A stretch of DNA of 64,000 bases from positions 3,348,001 to 3,412,000 of the forward strand of contig NW_026570221.1 of NCBI RefSeq assembly GCF_019649055.1. The letters are read 5' to 3'. Below the pieces are notes generated by a model. It saw only the letters and a list, made by a program, of their open reading frames with translations. It searched no databases and was not told the origin of the DNA. Shown here piece after piece: positions 13,401 through 25,147 of the stretch. The stretch's first letter is position 1. The number at the start of each line of letters is the position of its first letter. Made by a program: the position numbers and the translations under genes. This DNA comes from Paramacrobiotus metropolitanus (lineage: Eukaryota; Tardigrada; Eutardigrada; Parachela; Macrobiotidae).

Positions 13401-13777
13401 AGCCAATAAAGAATACCAAATACCTTATAGAAAAAAATTGCCAAAATAGATTTTATACCACTATATGACGCGGTAACTCACTCAGGATTGCCGTTACCGT
13501 AACTTGAGGCGCACGGCAATGATCTTTTCCAAGGTGGATCTCCATCCCAAAAGCCCGCGGCCGCTGAGCACTCAAAAATCCTACCGAATTCCACGAAAAC
13601 AGGTTCTTGTGAAGCACGCCGGAAATCCACAATTAGCCCGTCTGATCCGATGTTAACGAAGTATCCGTGCTGGAGTTGGCCGTCGACTACGACATTGACG
13701 CTATTCCATTCATAAATATGGAGGTGCGACCGGTAAGGTGCATCGAGTACAGTCTGTACAGATATGTACGAGTACAT
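10465..13777 (-). CDS. Tudor-like / F-box family protein F1
   Basis: Four exons on the minus strand: 13777-13482, 12630-12222, 11449-10688 and 10629-10465, joining in phases 2, 0 and 0 to about 543 residues. Exon 1 carries a divergent copy of the family's N-terminal domain (SVNVVVDGQLQHGYFVNIG, then DGLIVDFRRAS), which resembles Tudor/Agenet-type five-stranded barrels. Exon 3 carries an F-box (IPLPVELLVEVFQCLDTLKR followed by RRTCFLWNSIL), so the protein should dock on SKP1 in an SCF ubiquitin ligase. The C-terminal domain is family-specific, and its last exon has the conserved DLDVKKLSPITIRMLLN pattern. The last intron is only 58 bp. Intron 2 holds a repeat element (11803-12178). It differs from F2 and F3 in splitting the N-terminal region over two exons. 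The substrate is unknown. Confidence 0.68.
11803..12178. mobile_element. small inverted-arm repeat element in intron 2 of F1
   Basis: The left part reads CAAAGGTTATCCACTTTTC / AAAGGTCATCCGCC and the right part GAAAGGTGGATGACCTTTC / AGGTTGATGACCTCT. The motifs are the same in opposite orientation. They match the repeats filling 25148-26933, so this is a shorter member of that family. Confidence 0.45.
12631..13481. other. intron 1 of F1
   Basis: Intronic AT-rich sequence with a poly-C run near 12906-12921. No nested gene seen. Confidence 0.35.
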
Positions 13778-14519
13778 AGTAGGTCTTCTCTTAACTGGAT
13801 CCTTTCCAGTAACAAACAATAACAATTATATATCGATTTTCCAATACAATTTGCCCATCAACAGATGGCCAACAGCCTCACAAAATGGCACGCATTCTAA
13901 TACTAGCATTAGGAAGGCAGTATTTCATGTTTGTAAAGGGAGTCAGCCTAGGTCGGTTATTACGAAAATTTATATTATCAGGAAACAGGAGCGATGAGCA
14001 ACTTTATGTCTGTAATGTAGCTATCTGTAACAGCCGGCAGATTGTCATCCACTGATAGCGACCACTGACTAATACACGCACACCAAACAGCTTTTGTTTT
14101 ATCGTCAACTATCGAGACAGCATTATCGCCGATGCCATGGGCAGTCCAATATGAATAACTAACGTATTATTAAATTGAGCAGTAACCACTGTATCAGTCG
14201 GGCAACATCGTACAGATTCATCCCACATGTTCGTATATGGATATAATTTTAGTGAAATTTTCGCGTTATCATTCCAGTCGCACATGAGTCTCAATTTAGC
14301 AGGTTATCAATCAGCGCAGCAAAGGCAGCCGCATATTTATCAGCACGACGCGAAGAATTCCCCGCCGTTGAAATACAGTATAGCCATATAGCAGACTTTT
14401 CATTCTATCGCCATAAACGGCAATCTTCTTTTCTTTCCGTTTTCGGCTGAACGCCACTGACGCTTGCTGTCCTGTTTTTTGATATGTAACACTATTTGCT
14501 TTGTGAAGATCAGTAAATA
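13778..14519. promoter_or_regulatory. shared divergent promoter region of F1 and F2
   Basis: The ATGs of F1 (13777, minus) and F2 (14520, plus) face away from each other across 742 bp. No other gene is seen, so this segment must hold both promoters. I find no convincing TATA box on either side. Confidence 0.4.
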
Positions 14520-16630
14520 ATGAACGCGACATCGTTGTACTTTCGCCAGTTATTTACTGGTTCGCGGGAAGTTAACTACGGGAACACGGTACTTGTGCAG
14601 CGTGACAACGGCCAATGGTGGTTAGGATATGTTCAGGACATTGACGGCGATCGCTTCTTCATTGACTTCGATGCCAGCACGATCCATGCACAATGGATCC
14701 ACACTAGACATATCTGGCCGCATCATTTCCTGTCCTCGCGGAAGTGGCCAATGGTTCGAGGGAAAACGCTCCAGGTAGCGATGCGGCAGCACGCAGGAGG
14801 GCCGATGGTGTTCCGATCGGGCACGGTAACCGGCGAGACGAACGTTCTCTTCCGCGCGATGCGACTGGACGATCATAATCGTGGCGGAAAGAATCCGTGT
14901 GAGATCGTGTATCAGAATCATTTCGTTGAAAGTCTACCAGCGACTAACGACGGAGGAAGCTTCTTCGGGCGAACTACCGGGTACTTGTACAGAAAACATG
15001 TTATCAGTTTTCCGGATGCTGGTCTGTTGCCGGAAGTGGATTTCCTGCCGACGTTTCTCGGTCAAACATCCCATCTAGCGTTGAATTCGGGCGCTGATCT
15101 GTGTGATACAAAATGCCGTTTTCGAAGAACCGTTTCACTTGACACGAGCGTTTTCTTTTGTCAAGGTCGAGGTTCACACCGCCGGAAGAAATATTCTATA
15201 GATCTCGCCTGTCGGGTATTTGCGCGAGCGGAAATGGATACGGTCACTTTTATTTGTGCCGAAATGCATGATGACGCAGCGGGTCGCAGCATGTTCTGGG
15301 ACGAAGCGACCTTGAAGAAGGCGTGCAAAAACTATTTACGCGAAACGCAAAAGAGTGAATGTGTTCACCTGGACAGGACGTCTGGGAATGCGCTGGAGTA
15401 TGGTCAGTGCATCCCAAAATAAAAGTTATGGCAATGTACGGTTCTTTAACTGAATATTCTGCAGAACTGGAAGAAATGTCCATCAGTGAACTGCCCCATC
15501 CGATCGTAACGTGCATATTGCTTTATTTGGACATATATTCCCAAGCACAGACAAGGCGGTAAGATACGGTGGGATACGGCAGTGATTACAAGAACCAAGA
15601 AGTAGAAAATTTGTAGAATACATGAAAATCTGTGGAATACATAATTTCTAGGATACATTATAATTTAAAGTTAGAAGATAACGTTACTCAGTACTGTAGG
15701 GTATGCGCTTTGTGGAGGCTGATCTTCCGGAAATACATCAACAAGCGCCACATTCTCTTCGATCTTTGCGCATCGTATGAGAAGCAGCCGCGTGTTCAGG
15801 AAGCGTTAGAAGACTACAATGATTATCGCACTTACGAACTGATTACCATGCTCAACGGCATTCTTCCCAGACACACTCATACGCTGGCGCTGACTCAAGA
15901 CGAGAATCACACGCACGCCAATCCTGCCGAAGATGCACTGACACGGATGTGGACAATCAAAACAGTATTTGAAGAAAAGGACATCAGTCTGCCTTTAATT
16001 ATTCTGAAGAACGGACGCGATCAAATGAACTACACTCTACTCGATATCTGCTGCAATCCCCGCCTCGGCTCATCCGATTGCGTCGCGCTGTCCAAGTTCT
16101 GGTCCGTCTGCGAACAGTTGGTCCTGATTGGCTATAACGCTTCCGACGCTCTTAAGGGATCAGCGTGCCGGATCTTGTTCTCGGATGTAGCAGCTGCATT
16201 GCCGGATTCAGAGATTATGCGGAGCAAAATTACCGCGGGCTGTGATATAATCGTTCCGCTTCTACACTTTCACTCCACGCAAACGGCCGCAGAACAGTGC
16301 CGAATTTTCTTAACGGCAGCAAACGACAGTTGTCCAGCAGTGAGTCAGCGCGTATTCGAAAGGGTCACAGCGATGCATAAGCGGTGGGTCCAAACGTTGA
16401 AGTATCCGGATGACTGGGTTCGCATTCGCGTTTTTCTGCAGCTGTAAGAAAAAAAGTAGAACTTAAGAAATAATTGTATCACTTTAACCCGGTTTTTATT
16501 GATTAGGTTCAACAGCTTCGGCCTGAACGACGATCCACAAGGCTGGGATACTATGGATCTTCGACAGCTGCACATTGCCTCCCTGACCAACGTGACCTTT
16601 GCAGTGCTGGACAGTTGCTTCGAAGACTGA
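14520..16630 (+). CDS. Tudor-like / F-box family protein F2
   Basis: Exons 14520-15402, 15465-15558, 15700-16443 and 16507-16630 join in phases 1, 2 and 2 to about 614 residues. The introns are 62, 141 and 63 bp. The N-terminal domain (residues about 20-65) has GNTVLVQRDNGQWWLGYVQD and DGDRFFIDFDAS, a Tudor/Agenet-like pattern of alternating aromatic and acidic residues. The 31-residue exon 2 encodes most of an F-box (LPHPIVTCILLYLDIYSQ), which continues in exon 3 with VCALWRLIFRKY. The rest is a family-specific substrate-side domain, with DLRQLHIASLTNVTFAVL in the last exon. The start is supported by alignment with F3 and F5. By family knowledge it would act as an SCF adaptor; its target cannot be read from sequence. 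Confidence 0.75.
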
Positions 16631-17690
16631 AGCAGTATCATATCAGAGCAATCAGCTTGGTTAATCGCATGACTTTAATTCTTCTGCTGCTGCTCATTTT
16701 CCGTGTGAAGTTCTACAGTATTCTTCCGAGGCTGTCCTGTTATCATGTTTGAATGGCTTGTCGCGTAGTGCGAAAGGGTTCGTTTACAACGTGAAGTCAT
16801 CCATGTAGTCTTGCACAAACAGTAACTTGTGACAGGGTCTCATTCTGTAATACTAATGCATGAGTGGGAGTCTTGAAAAATCCATCCTGAAATCATGTTA
16901 GCTGATTTATTTTATTACGTGTTGCTTGGCTTATTCCGTTTAAGGGTTGCTTAACGTTTAAAATACGTTACCAGGCTTTAAAGTTTAAACCAGATCATCT
17001 CGCAAAGTACTATGTACACATTTCAGCTCTTTCTACTGAAAACAAAATCCCACAGGCCACAGTCTATGTGTACATATAACATAACCTACACTGACCATAG
17101 CTTCGCTTCGATCTTATAGAGTTCTTATTTAAAGCGGTGCACTTTCGTAGAGTAGAGTAGTATATTTGAATAGTGCGTATTATTAAAGTATTCCGCGATA
17201 GACTATAATAGAGCCGATATGATGCACGAAAAAATCCCCAAAGATCTTGATACCTATTCCCTAATTAACCATGAATGACTGATCCCTCTTATTTTATCAT
17301 CTGTTCAGAGGCTTGTTACGCATTTACGCACACACGGTGCTCACTTATCACGTATACTGTGTTTGGTGCGGGTCTTTTAGGCTGCTTTTCAGCTGAGAAC
17401 ATATAAGCGATGCTAAAGCTACAGTAGTAGTACAATTCGCTCTTGCATCGTACTACAGTGACTTGCGAAGCTCAGCTGCACGTAATGTAATTCTAGCATT
17501 ATTCTGCCGTTGTTAGAAAAAAATCATTCCGTTTCGGTGCAGCTTTGCCATATCATTATTTTGCCTAATTAAACTCTCGTTTACAGGATTCGCGTCGAAC
17601 AGAATAAGGATAAAGTTGGCGGTAGTACAAAGAAAACCGGCTTTTAACATGTCTGTTATAGTCGTGCAACCAGTAAGTGGCGGTGACTAT
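16631..17690. other. intergenic spacer between F2 and LRR-FN3 paralogue B
   Basis: About 1 kb without a coding signal. The right end contains the duplicated promoter block of paralogue B. Confidence 0.35.
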
Positions 17691-17710
17691 TAACACATCC
17701 GGCTTGCCGG
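17691..17710 (+). promoter_or_regulatory. conserved upstream box of paralogue B
   Basis: TAACACATCCGGCTTGCCGG, 254 bp upstream of the ATG. It matches the boxes of paralogues A and C in sequence and distance. Confidence 0.5.
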
Positions 17711-17801
17711 CACTTTTACTTCATCTGTCTGGTCGCAAATAGCACCAACCATTGCTTCCAGGCAAATGTTGGCCTGCAGTTGCACTGGGTCGTAATAACT
17801 A

Positions 17802-17809
17802 TATAAAAG
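17802..17809 (+). promoter_or_regulatory. TATA box of paralogue B
   Basis: TATAAAAG within CTATATAAAAGC, 155 bp before the ATG at 17964, at the same relative place as in paralogue A. Confidence 0.55.
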
Positions 17810-17963
17810 CGCAGTTATTAGAAACAACATAAAGATCTGACAACAACGCGGGACAATCTCTTCCTTCTGCTGATGTTTCCGAATTTAGGCTGAAGCTACG
17901 AGTAATACTACGTCGTACGATAATTCCGCTGTTGCCTATTTACAGAAAGCAGCCAACGCAAAA

Positions 17964-20900
17964 ATGTTTCTTTTTTGGCCGTTCGTCTGTTTTTTTCTGG
18001 CTGTACAGGAGAAATCTGTGGCCTCTATCGGTAAGTAGAAACCACAACGGCAATTACCAAAAAGTTTTAAATTCGTGTTTGGTGGTTAATAACAAAATCA
18101 TTATTGTTGCGTGCACGGGTGAAATTTTTGTGTCAGCACTGGTGCTGGCTGCGGGTACGGGATTGCTGCCGGGGCGTTGGCTGCGTGCACGGCTGAATTA
18201 AATCTATTTCGAATTTTCTATTTGATGGATTTTGGAATGATAAAGCATTTCAAATGTTTTAAGTATTTCAAGTCGGTTTCTGGATATTCTAGTATCACTG
18301 ACACATTAAGCTACTTAAAAGTATTTTAAGATGCATGTTAAATGGCTATTAATGCTGTACAGAAATGTGCCATGAACGTTGCGTCAAAAGTCAGATATAC
18401 CGTAGAAATCCTGAACCTGAAACGTTTTCTTGAAATCTGTTAGATCATTTACAAATTGAGGCTATCAGATGGTAGACATATCATTCTGTATGTTACGAAA
18501 GCAGCTGAAAACTCTCTTTTGGTAAAGTGCGAGAAATCATAAACGGGCTATGAAATGATAAGTGGAAATTAAAATTCTAAAGTATTTATTAAATATTAAT
18601 AAATGTACAATTAAAAAACAAACAAATTTCCCGTGCATGCAGCAAGCACCATTTCCCGAACCCCTGCGCGCAGCTACACTCCGTGTGGACACCCTGCACG
18701 CAGATAACGCCCGTGTTTTCCTCTACATGCACCTATATTTTAATAAAATTTGTTTCGTGGTTAAAAAGTACAAATACCATTTTAAAGTAATAGTCTGCAG
18801 ATGTACTGCAGTACTGTACTCTAACCCTGCACTGGACGGAAATTTGTACAGTGCTGCCACTTGTACTTGTACGAGCGCATTCACCATTTACATACACGGG
18901 TTGCAGCTAGTGCATGCAAGAACGTGAATCGGCTGAACGTTTATTAGGTTATACAGCACCGTATCGCTCAATCAAGTGCTGGGATAGGGTACAGTACTGT
19001 ATTTCTCACTAAAATTATAGATGGACCGCTAACGGATGCAGGACAATCAGGCACCTTCCCACACTTTTCCTTCGACCCGATGACCCCGGAACAGTGCGCC
19101 CGACAATTTACTGCCCATTGCGCACCGCCAAACCTTACCGCTGCCAACTGCACCTTGAACTACGTGCAGATCCACTGTGATAATCAAGCGAACGACGAAG
19201 AAATCCGTCAACTCGCCCAATCTTTTTCGCAGTCACCACAGCGTGCTGTCTTCGTCAGCTTGACGGACAGACCATCCCTGAACTTTGATATATCACCCGT
19301 TCGGAACAACACCGTCATGTTGCATCTGTATAACTGCGTCTCTCCGCGCACTACCTATAAACTGGCGGGGCCTGGTTTCGCCAATCTGTGGGACTTTCAG
19401 CTGCACAACTGCCAGGATATTGTGGTGAGAAAATACGACTTTTCGTGGACATCGGAGCTCCGGTCGATCCAGTTCGTCAACACGACAATGCGGTCCTTGG
19501 AACAAGACTCATTCACGGATCTGCCAGCGTTGCGAATGCTATCACTGGAACGGGGATTCAGCGAAATGTCGCAGTTTAGTGTACAGGTGGCCGATTATCT
19601 CCAGCAGTTGCACTGTGCCTATGAATACCAATGGTTCAGAAAATGGTGGCCGGGCAGTCAGCTATTGCGCCGGGCGAAGGCCGGAGAAATATTTCGGATG
19701 CCAGTGCTGTCGTGGGAAAACGAAGAGATTGGAAAGCGAGACGTGTATTTACCGATTGACTGCGCAGCGTTTCCAAACGGCTCGCAAGCAATTAATTTTT
19801 CTCAGGAGCCATTTTCAATAAATGAAGACCGATGTAAGCTCAATACAACCAAACATTAGGGGATAACATAGGGCTAACACAATGTGATACCACCGTAGCG
19901 TCGAATGCTTCTTTATCCTTGACGGCAGTCAGGGATCGACCGGAAATTGTAATGGAATCAGCGGATGGGGCAGTCACATTTTTGGAAGTTAAGTAAGTGT
20001 GAGAATGCTTTCTCAGATTTAACGTTGAACACCGTTTAAATATTAAAAGATATGTATCAACAAAATGGTAGAGTAATGCTCCGCTCAAGGATAGCATTAA
20101 AATACCGCAGCGGAGCCAGAATTTGATTAATAAACGTGAAATTACAACGGCACCCTAGAGTGTGACTGAGAGAGCAATAGAAAAAAAAATTCTCGAGTTA
20201 ATTTCGTATAACTATTTACCTATGTACGATTATAAGTTGTTATCCGAAGCCGTGCTTAGTAAAATTTTACTGAATTTGTTGTAGTGCAACTTCTAAAGTT
20301 GACTTGGTTCTGAAAGGAAATGTTTCCGCCGGCCAGCACGTCAACTTCCGAGATTTGCTTGGAGGTGCGCAGAACGTGGTGTAGTGCTGACTGTCAACAA
20401 TCTTTAACGGCAATATTTGTGTCCTGCAGGTACGCACTATTTCATCCGCGCGAGGCTGCTACAGAATGGTCGGAATGTAGTGCGCTTATTTAATGAATTT
20501 ACTTGTACGTTTGTCCACTCTCGTAATATACTTACCCTTGAAAACGGTCAGTCTGGCCAATCGATAAGTTTCTTGAAATCCCAATGGCTCTTTTGACAGA
20601 TCCCTTTCCTCCCGTTGATATTAGTGCCAGCGAGAACCTGACCTCCACGGACAGCATTACGCTGGAATGGTCCATACCGTTCAACACTCGCATTGAAGGC
20701 TACCAGATTCTGTACCAACGCGACGATGGCGGTGCAGTCTCGCCCTCACCGGATCTGAAAATAGTCAACGTTTCCAACGCGATCGCCACGAGCTTCAATG
20801 TGACAGGATTAGAACCAGGCACAACGTATTCATTCCGAATGAGAAGTTTTGTGGGAAATGTTTCCAGTGTGGAGACACCCGCTGTCTTGTACTGCACTCG

Positions 20901-22220
20901 TAAGAATATGCCGAGTGGCTACCCATACATCTACGTTTCTGAAACGAATACAGTGTAAAGAAACAAATGTCATCCAATAATCACTACTATTATTTGTTAG
21001 TATTAATTTAAACGAATAATTGCACAGTTTTCGGTTGGCAGCGTACGTATCGATCACTGTGATTAAGTACTTACAACAGTATTCGTGCGTGTAAACTGTA
21101 AAGTGCACAATTAAATTATTACTTTGTTATCTTCATGGTTTTCTTGTGGTCATCAGCAAATCGTCGGTTTGCCGTGAATCTGTGCACATAACGCATGTCA
21201 GCGTGTGGCTAACTGATACTGCTGCAGGTCCGCTCAAGCCCAGCTTCATCGTGCAAACTTTACCGGGCAAACTGATACTGCAACTTCAACGACCAACTAA
21301 TTCCACAAAGTACTACCGCGTGAAATTGTTGAACCTGGATGTGAAAGATGCACCAGTGCGTGAAATCATCATTCCCAGTGATCCAGTGGTTGTCAACCAC
21401 TCTATTGGCATTGATTATGAAGGAGCGACGTACGAGGTCCGTGTGGCAGCTGTTGCTTGTGACCTGCTCAGCGAAGAAGTGTCGCAGACTGTCCATTCCT
21501 GTAAGTTAATAGAACTAGTCTGATAATACCTCATTGTTGATAGGGATACAACGCTAGAGGGTCAAAGTGGAATCCAATGACAGGACCATCCATGCAAGTC
21601 ACTTGTTTGGGCCTGCCATTTGATTCCGCTCCGACGTTTCGTTGCCCTGACGCATACAATACTGTCACGACTTCTTTTATTACGAAATATAAAAAAATAT
21701 GCTAGCGTCCAGTGTTAGATCCTTTTTGAATTCGTTTTTTCGCGTAGTGCCCCCGCCTGTAACCTTTTACTGGCCTCCGACCGAGTGTAGCCCTACCTCC
21801 ATCTCATTTGCCGTTAGTGACGACTGGAAAGTACATAGACACCGTGGCATCTTCACGCGATTCGTGTTCACAACGGATGGGATTCCGCCTGTATATGTTT
21901 TGCCGAACGCTGTGGACAGGCTTGTGGTGGAGTTGACCGGTCTCAGTCCTGGGATCAATCATGAAATCCTCGGATGGACAGAGCGAGGGGAAGTCCAAAG
22001 TGAAAAGCGGTCTATGACGGTGCAACTTAAGCCTAACAACGTCGCCGTGATCAAGGTTACCAATACCACCACCAATAGTATTGATTTTACATGGGAACCC
22101 CCAGCCGGGATGTTCGACGAGTTGTCGATCGATCGCTTCTACTATGGCCGATCAGTACGCCATTATGGAGGGATAGATTCCGCAGCTAACACGGATTGCT
22201 TCCCAGTGCGGTCTACTTAA
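17964..22220 (+). CDS. secreted leucine-rich-repeat-like / fibronectin type III protein, paralogue B
   Basis: Exons 17964-18030, 19021-19833, 20600-20899, 21228-21500 and 21748-22220, all joined in phase 1 exactly as in paralogue A, give about 641 residues. A signal peptide (MFLFWPFVCFFLAVQ) is followed by the LRR-like domain (MTPEQCARQFTAHC, LRSIQFVNTTMRSLE). One FN3 domain comes in exon 3 (LEPGTTYSFRMRS), one in exon 4 (YEGATYEVRVAA) and a third at the start of exon 5. The fourth FN3 domain is abnormal: after FTWEPPAGM the reading frame leaves the family pattern and stops at VRST, so the FTGL..YAV..VTA strand of paralogue A is lost. Either the C-terminus has been remodelled or the gene is decaying. 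An AATAAA overlaps the stop region. Introns are 0.25-1.0 kb. Confidence 0.72.
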
Positions 22221-22867
22221 TAAACGCGATGGCCCGTAGTGGCACTCATTACAGTCCATTCTGGGCAACATCTTTCGCAATTTTCAAGTCAGTGAGAGCC
22301 AAGACTCCGGCATTTTGCGGTTCTTAAGTGGAATTCTGTTAACTTAATGTACTCGTATAACATGGACCCCGATACTATTTTTCCCGTTTCAAAACACTTT
22401 TATCGCCAGTAGGGTGAGAGTTGAGCCGTCCAGCATAAATTAACTGCACCTGTCGCAGTACTCAGTCTGAGGAACTTATTAAAGCTCCTGAGAAAAAAAC
22501 TGCCAATAAATTGAACTGTACTGTTATAAAAGTTAAGCCGACCGGCACCGCACAACATAACGTGCTTCTACGTTGTTCGTATGGATATTCAGTTACTGTA
22601 TTTGAAATTAAATTGCCCCGCCCGGCGGCTTTTTTTTAAAAATTAAAAATTAAGTAAAGTCATTTGCAGCAGTGTCTGACGAGTTACAAATTTTTTTATT
22701 TACGGTTATTATAACTAAGAAAAAAAACTGCAACTCTACAAGCAGCATTTCGAACGCCGTTCTGATAACACACCTGTGGCACGTTTCATATACACCTGTG
22801 GCACGTTTCGTACCAAAGAAAAAAAGTGAATCGTTTTTCCGCTCCTTGTAGTCACATTAGACATCTG
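22221..22867. other. 3' flank of paralogue B
   Basis: The left part still resembles the degraded FN3 tail of paralogue C (GGCATTTTGCGGTTCTTAAG is shared), showing both copies duplicated together with 3' flank. No other gene is seen. Confidence 0.35.
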
Positions 22868-23247
22868 TATACATGCTGTAGACACCCTGTAGACCTATCG
22901 GTAGTCACCTGGTTTCTTAGGCTTTTTTGGACGTTTACAGGAAATCTACAGGTTGTCCACAGGGTCTCTACCGGTTGTCTACAGATGTCTACCGGTGTAT
23001 ACAGGCAGGCCTTCTTAGGTTCAGCTGGATGTTCTGCTGTATACATCTGTTCTGCTGTATACGGTGTATACAGGCAGAGTATCGAGCTGAACCTAAGATG
23101 GGCTACGTGTATACAGCGGTAGACATCTGTAGACAACCTGTAGAAATCCTGTGGACAGCCTGTAGACAACCTGTATACATCCTAAGAAAACCTAAGAAAC
23201 CAGGTGACTACAGTATGTCTACAGTGGTGTCTACGGGCTGTCTACAC
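22868..23247. repeat. foldback palindrome of about 380 bp
   Basis: The outer arms read GTAGTCACCTGGTTTCTTAG on the left and CTAAGAAACCAGGTGACTAC on the right. Inside, CTGTAGACAACCTGTAG-type words point in opposite directions, and the centre carries CTGCTGTATAC. Both strands therefore translate to similar STGCxQ/YR peptides, which are not genes. It looks like a non-autonomous foldback element between paralogues B and C. Confidence 0.6.
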
Positions 23248-23488
23248 GTTCATGGTAATTCTGTCAGTATTCTGCCGTTCTTCTGCATTGTAATTCTGTC
23301 AGTATTCTGCCGTTCTTGGAAGATACACTGCACTCTTTCGGTATAACTTTGCCATACCATTTGTCCAAATGAATCCAAATAAACGGAATTAGCACCAAAC
23401 GATTAGGCAGAAAGTTGGTGTAACAGAAGGAATACCGGTTTTAACATGTCTGATGCAGAAATGTTACCAATAACTGGTCGGTGATTAT

Positions 23489-23508
23489 TAAAACATCCGG
23501 CTTGTCGG
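23489..23508 (+). promoter_or_regulatory. relic upstream box of pseudogene C
   Basis: TAAAACATCCGGCTTGTCGG lies 263 bp before the ATG of copy C. The TATAAAAG of copies A and B is replaced here by TATACATCC near 23615, so the core promoter seems lost. Confidence 0.4.
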
Positions 23509-23849
23509 CACTTTCATTTTATTTTTCCTGCTTGAAATGAACGCAAGCGGTTGCTTTCAGGCAAATGGTAGAATACAGTCGCGCTCGCCTCACAAAAAGG
23601 AGTCGTGATAGCTGTATACATCCGTAGTTATTGCAAACACTGTAAAGGATAACAACAGCACGGGACAACCTTTTCGCTGTGTTTATGTTTCGAAAAATAT
23701 GCTGAAGCGAATACTACGTCGTACCGATAGTCCCGCTGTAGTTTAATTGCAGAACTTATTCAACGCAAAAATGTTTTTCCTTATTGGCCGCTTGTTTGTG
23801 TTTTTCTGGCTGTGCAGAAGAAATCCGTCGCTTTCTTGAACGGTAAGTA

Positions 23850-24240
23850 GGAACCACAACTAACAACTATAACTAACAACTAGTAATAAAATCGTGTTAA
23901 ACTCTGCAACAACTTCATGTTGCAGTTTCTCCGTGTTACATCATTAAAGAACGATTTGCAAGCTAATTAATGTTAAATTAAGTAGATGCGGTCACGGCGT
24001 ATTCTCGCTATTAGGCTGTTCATTGCACTTAACTTAACGGCAGCACGTAAATTCGCCGACCTAGCTATAATCCGCTGCCCGACAATATGCTGACTGACTT
24101 GTTACTGACTTGCACAACTCGCTGATCGACAAATTGTTCAACGACAATTTGCTTTTCGGCTAAATTGTTAACCGACGTTTGGTCGAAACATTTTTGGTGG
24201 CCGACAACTTGCTTTTCGGTCCGATACGCTTAGTTTTCTT
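23850..24240. other. exon-loss region of pseudogene C
   Basis: No LRR exon is present. From 24060 to 24215, words such as CGACAATTTGCTTTTCGG repeat imperfectly. Nothing else is recognised. Confidence 0.3.
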
Positions 24241-24672
24241 AACTTCTTGTTGATTTTTCTTAGGTTTCTTAGAGTTCTACCTTCTTAAGGATTTTTATTT
24301 TCATAGGTTTCTTGAGCTTCCTAAATCAGCAAAGTATCGTCAACAAGTTGCTGGTGTTCACAAAAAGTCGTTGTGCGAGGTGTCGTTCTGTATTGCGTTT
24401 TAAAAGGAATACAAAGAAACAAAAACCATTGAATAATTATTATTAATATTATTAATTTTATAATTGCACTTTCTAAAGCTTTCGATAGATGGGTTCATTC
24501 TCTGCATAAATCAACTTGCAGCTGTGTCCGTACAGTAGAGACTGTCGAGTATTCACTTGTCGGTTTCCTTTTTACAATATTCATCAAGTTTCTTGGGCTT
24601 ATTTCTTAGGCTTTTTGGTTTTTCTTAGGTTTCTTTGTTTTTAAGGACTTTTTGCTTTCTTTCTTTGGCTTT
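24241..24672. repeat. TTTCTTAGG-rich simple repeat patches
   Basis: Two patches (24240-24315 and 24590-24670) repeat TTTCTTAGGTTTCTTAG variants. A similar patch lies at 63875-63950, and the motif also ends the arms of the palindrome at 22868-23247. Confidence 0.4.
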
Positions 24673-25147
24673 AAGTGGTTTTCTCAACTTTGTTATCTAC
24701 CTGGTTGACTTGCGGTCGTCAGCTTGTAGTCAGCATGTCGTCGGTTTGCCATAAATCTGATGGCAGTATTTGCATAGCACATGTCACCGTGGGATTTACC
24801 GATATTTTTGCAGGTCCACTCATGCCCAACTTCGTCGTGCAAAATCTGCCGGGCAAGCTGATGCTGCAACTTCAACGGCAGTCCAATACCACGAAATACT
24901 ACCGAGTGAAGCTCTTGAACCTGGATGTGAAAGATGCACCAGGGCGTGAAATCATCATTCTCAGCGACCCTCTAGTTGTCAATCACTCCATTGCAGTTGA
25001 TTATGAGGGAGCGACGTACGAGGTCCGTGTGACCGCTGTGGCTTTTGACCTGCCCAGCGAAGCAGGGTCGCAGATTGTCCATTCGCGTAAGTTCGGTAAT
25101 AAATAATGTCTTCAAGTTGATGGGGTTTAAACGCTTGACCGCATGTT

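Noticed and set aside
22826-23346. Similar STGCxQ/YR-rich frames on both strands
   Set aside because: Produced by the palindrome; no splice or start context.
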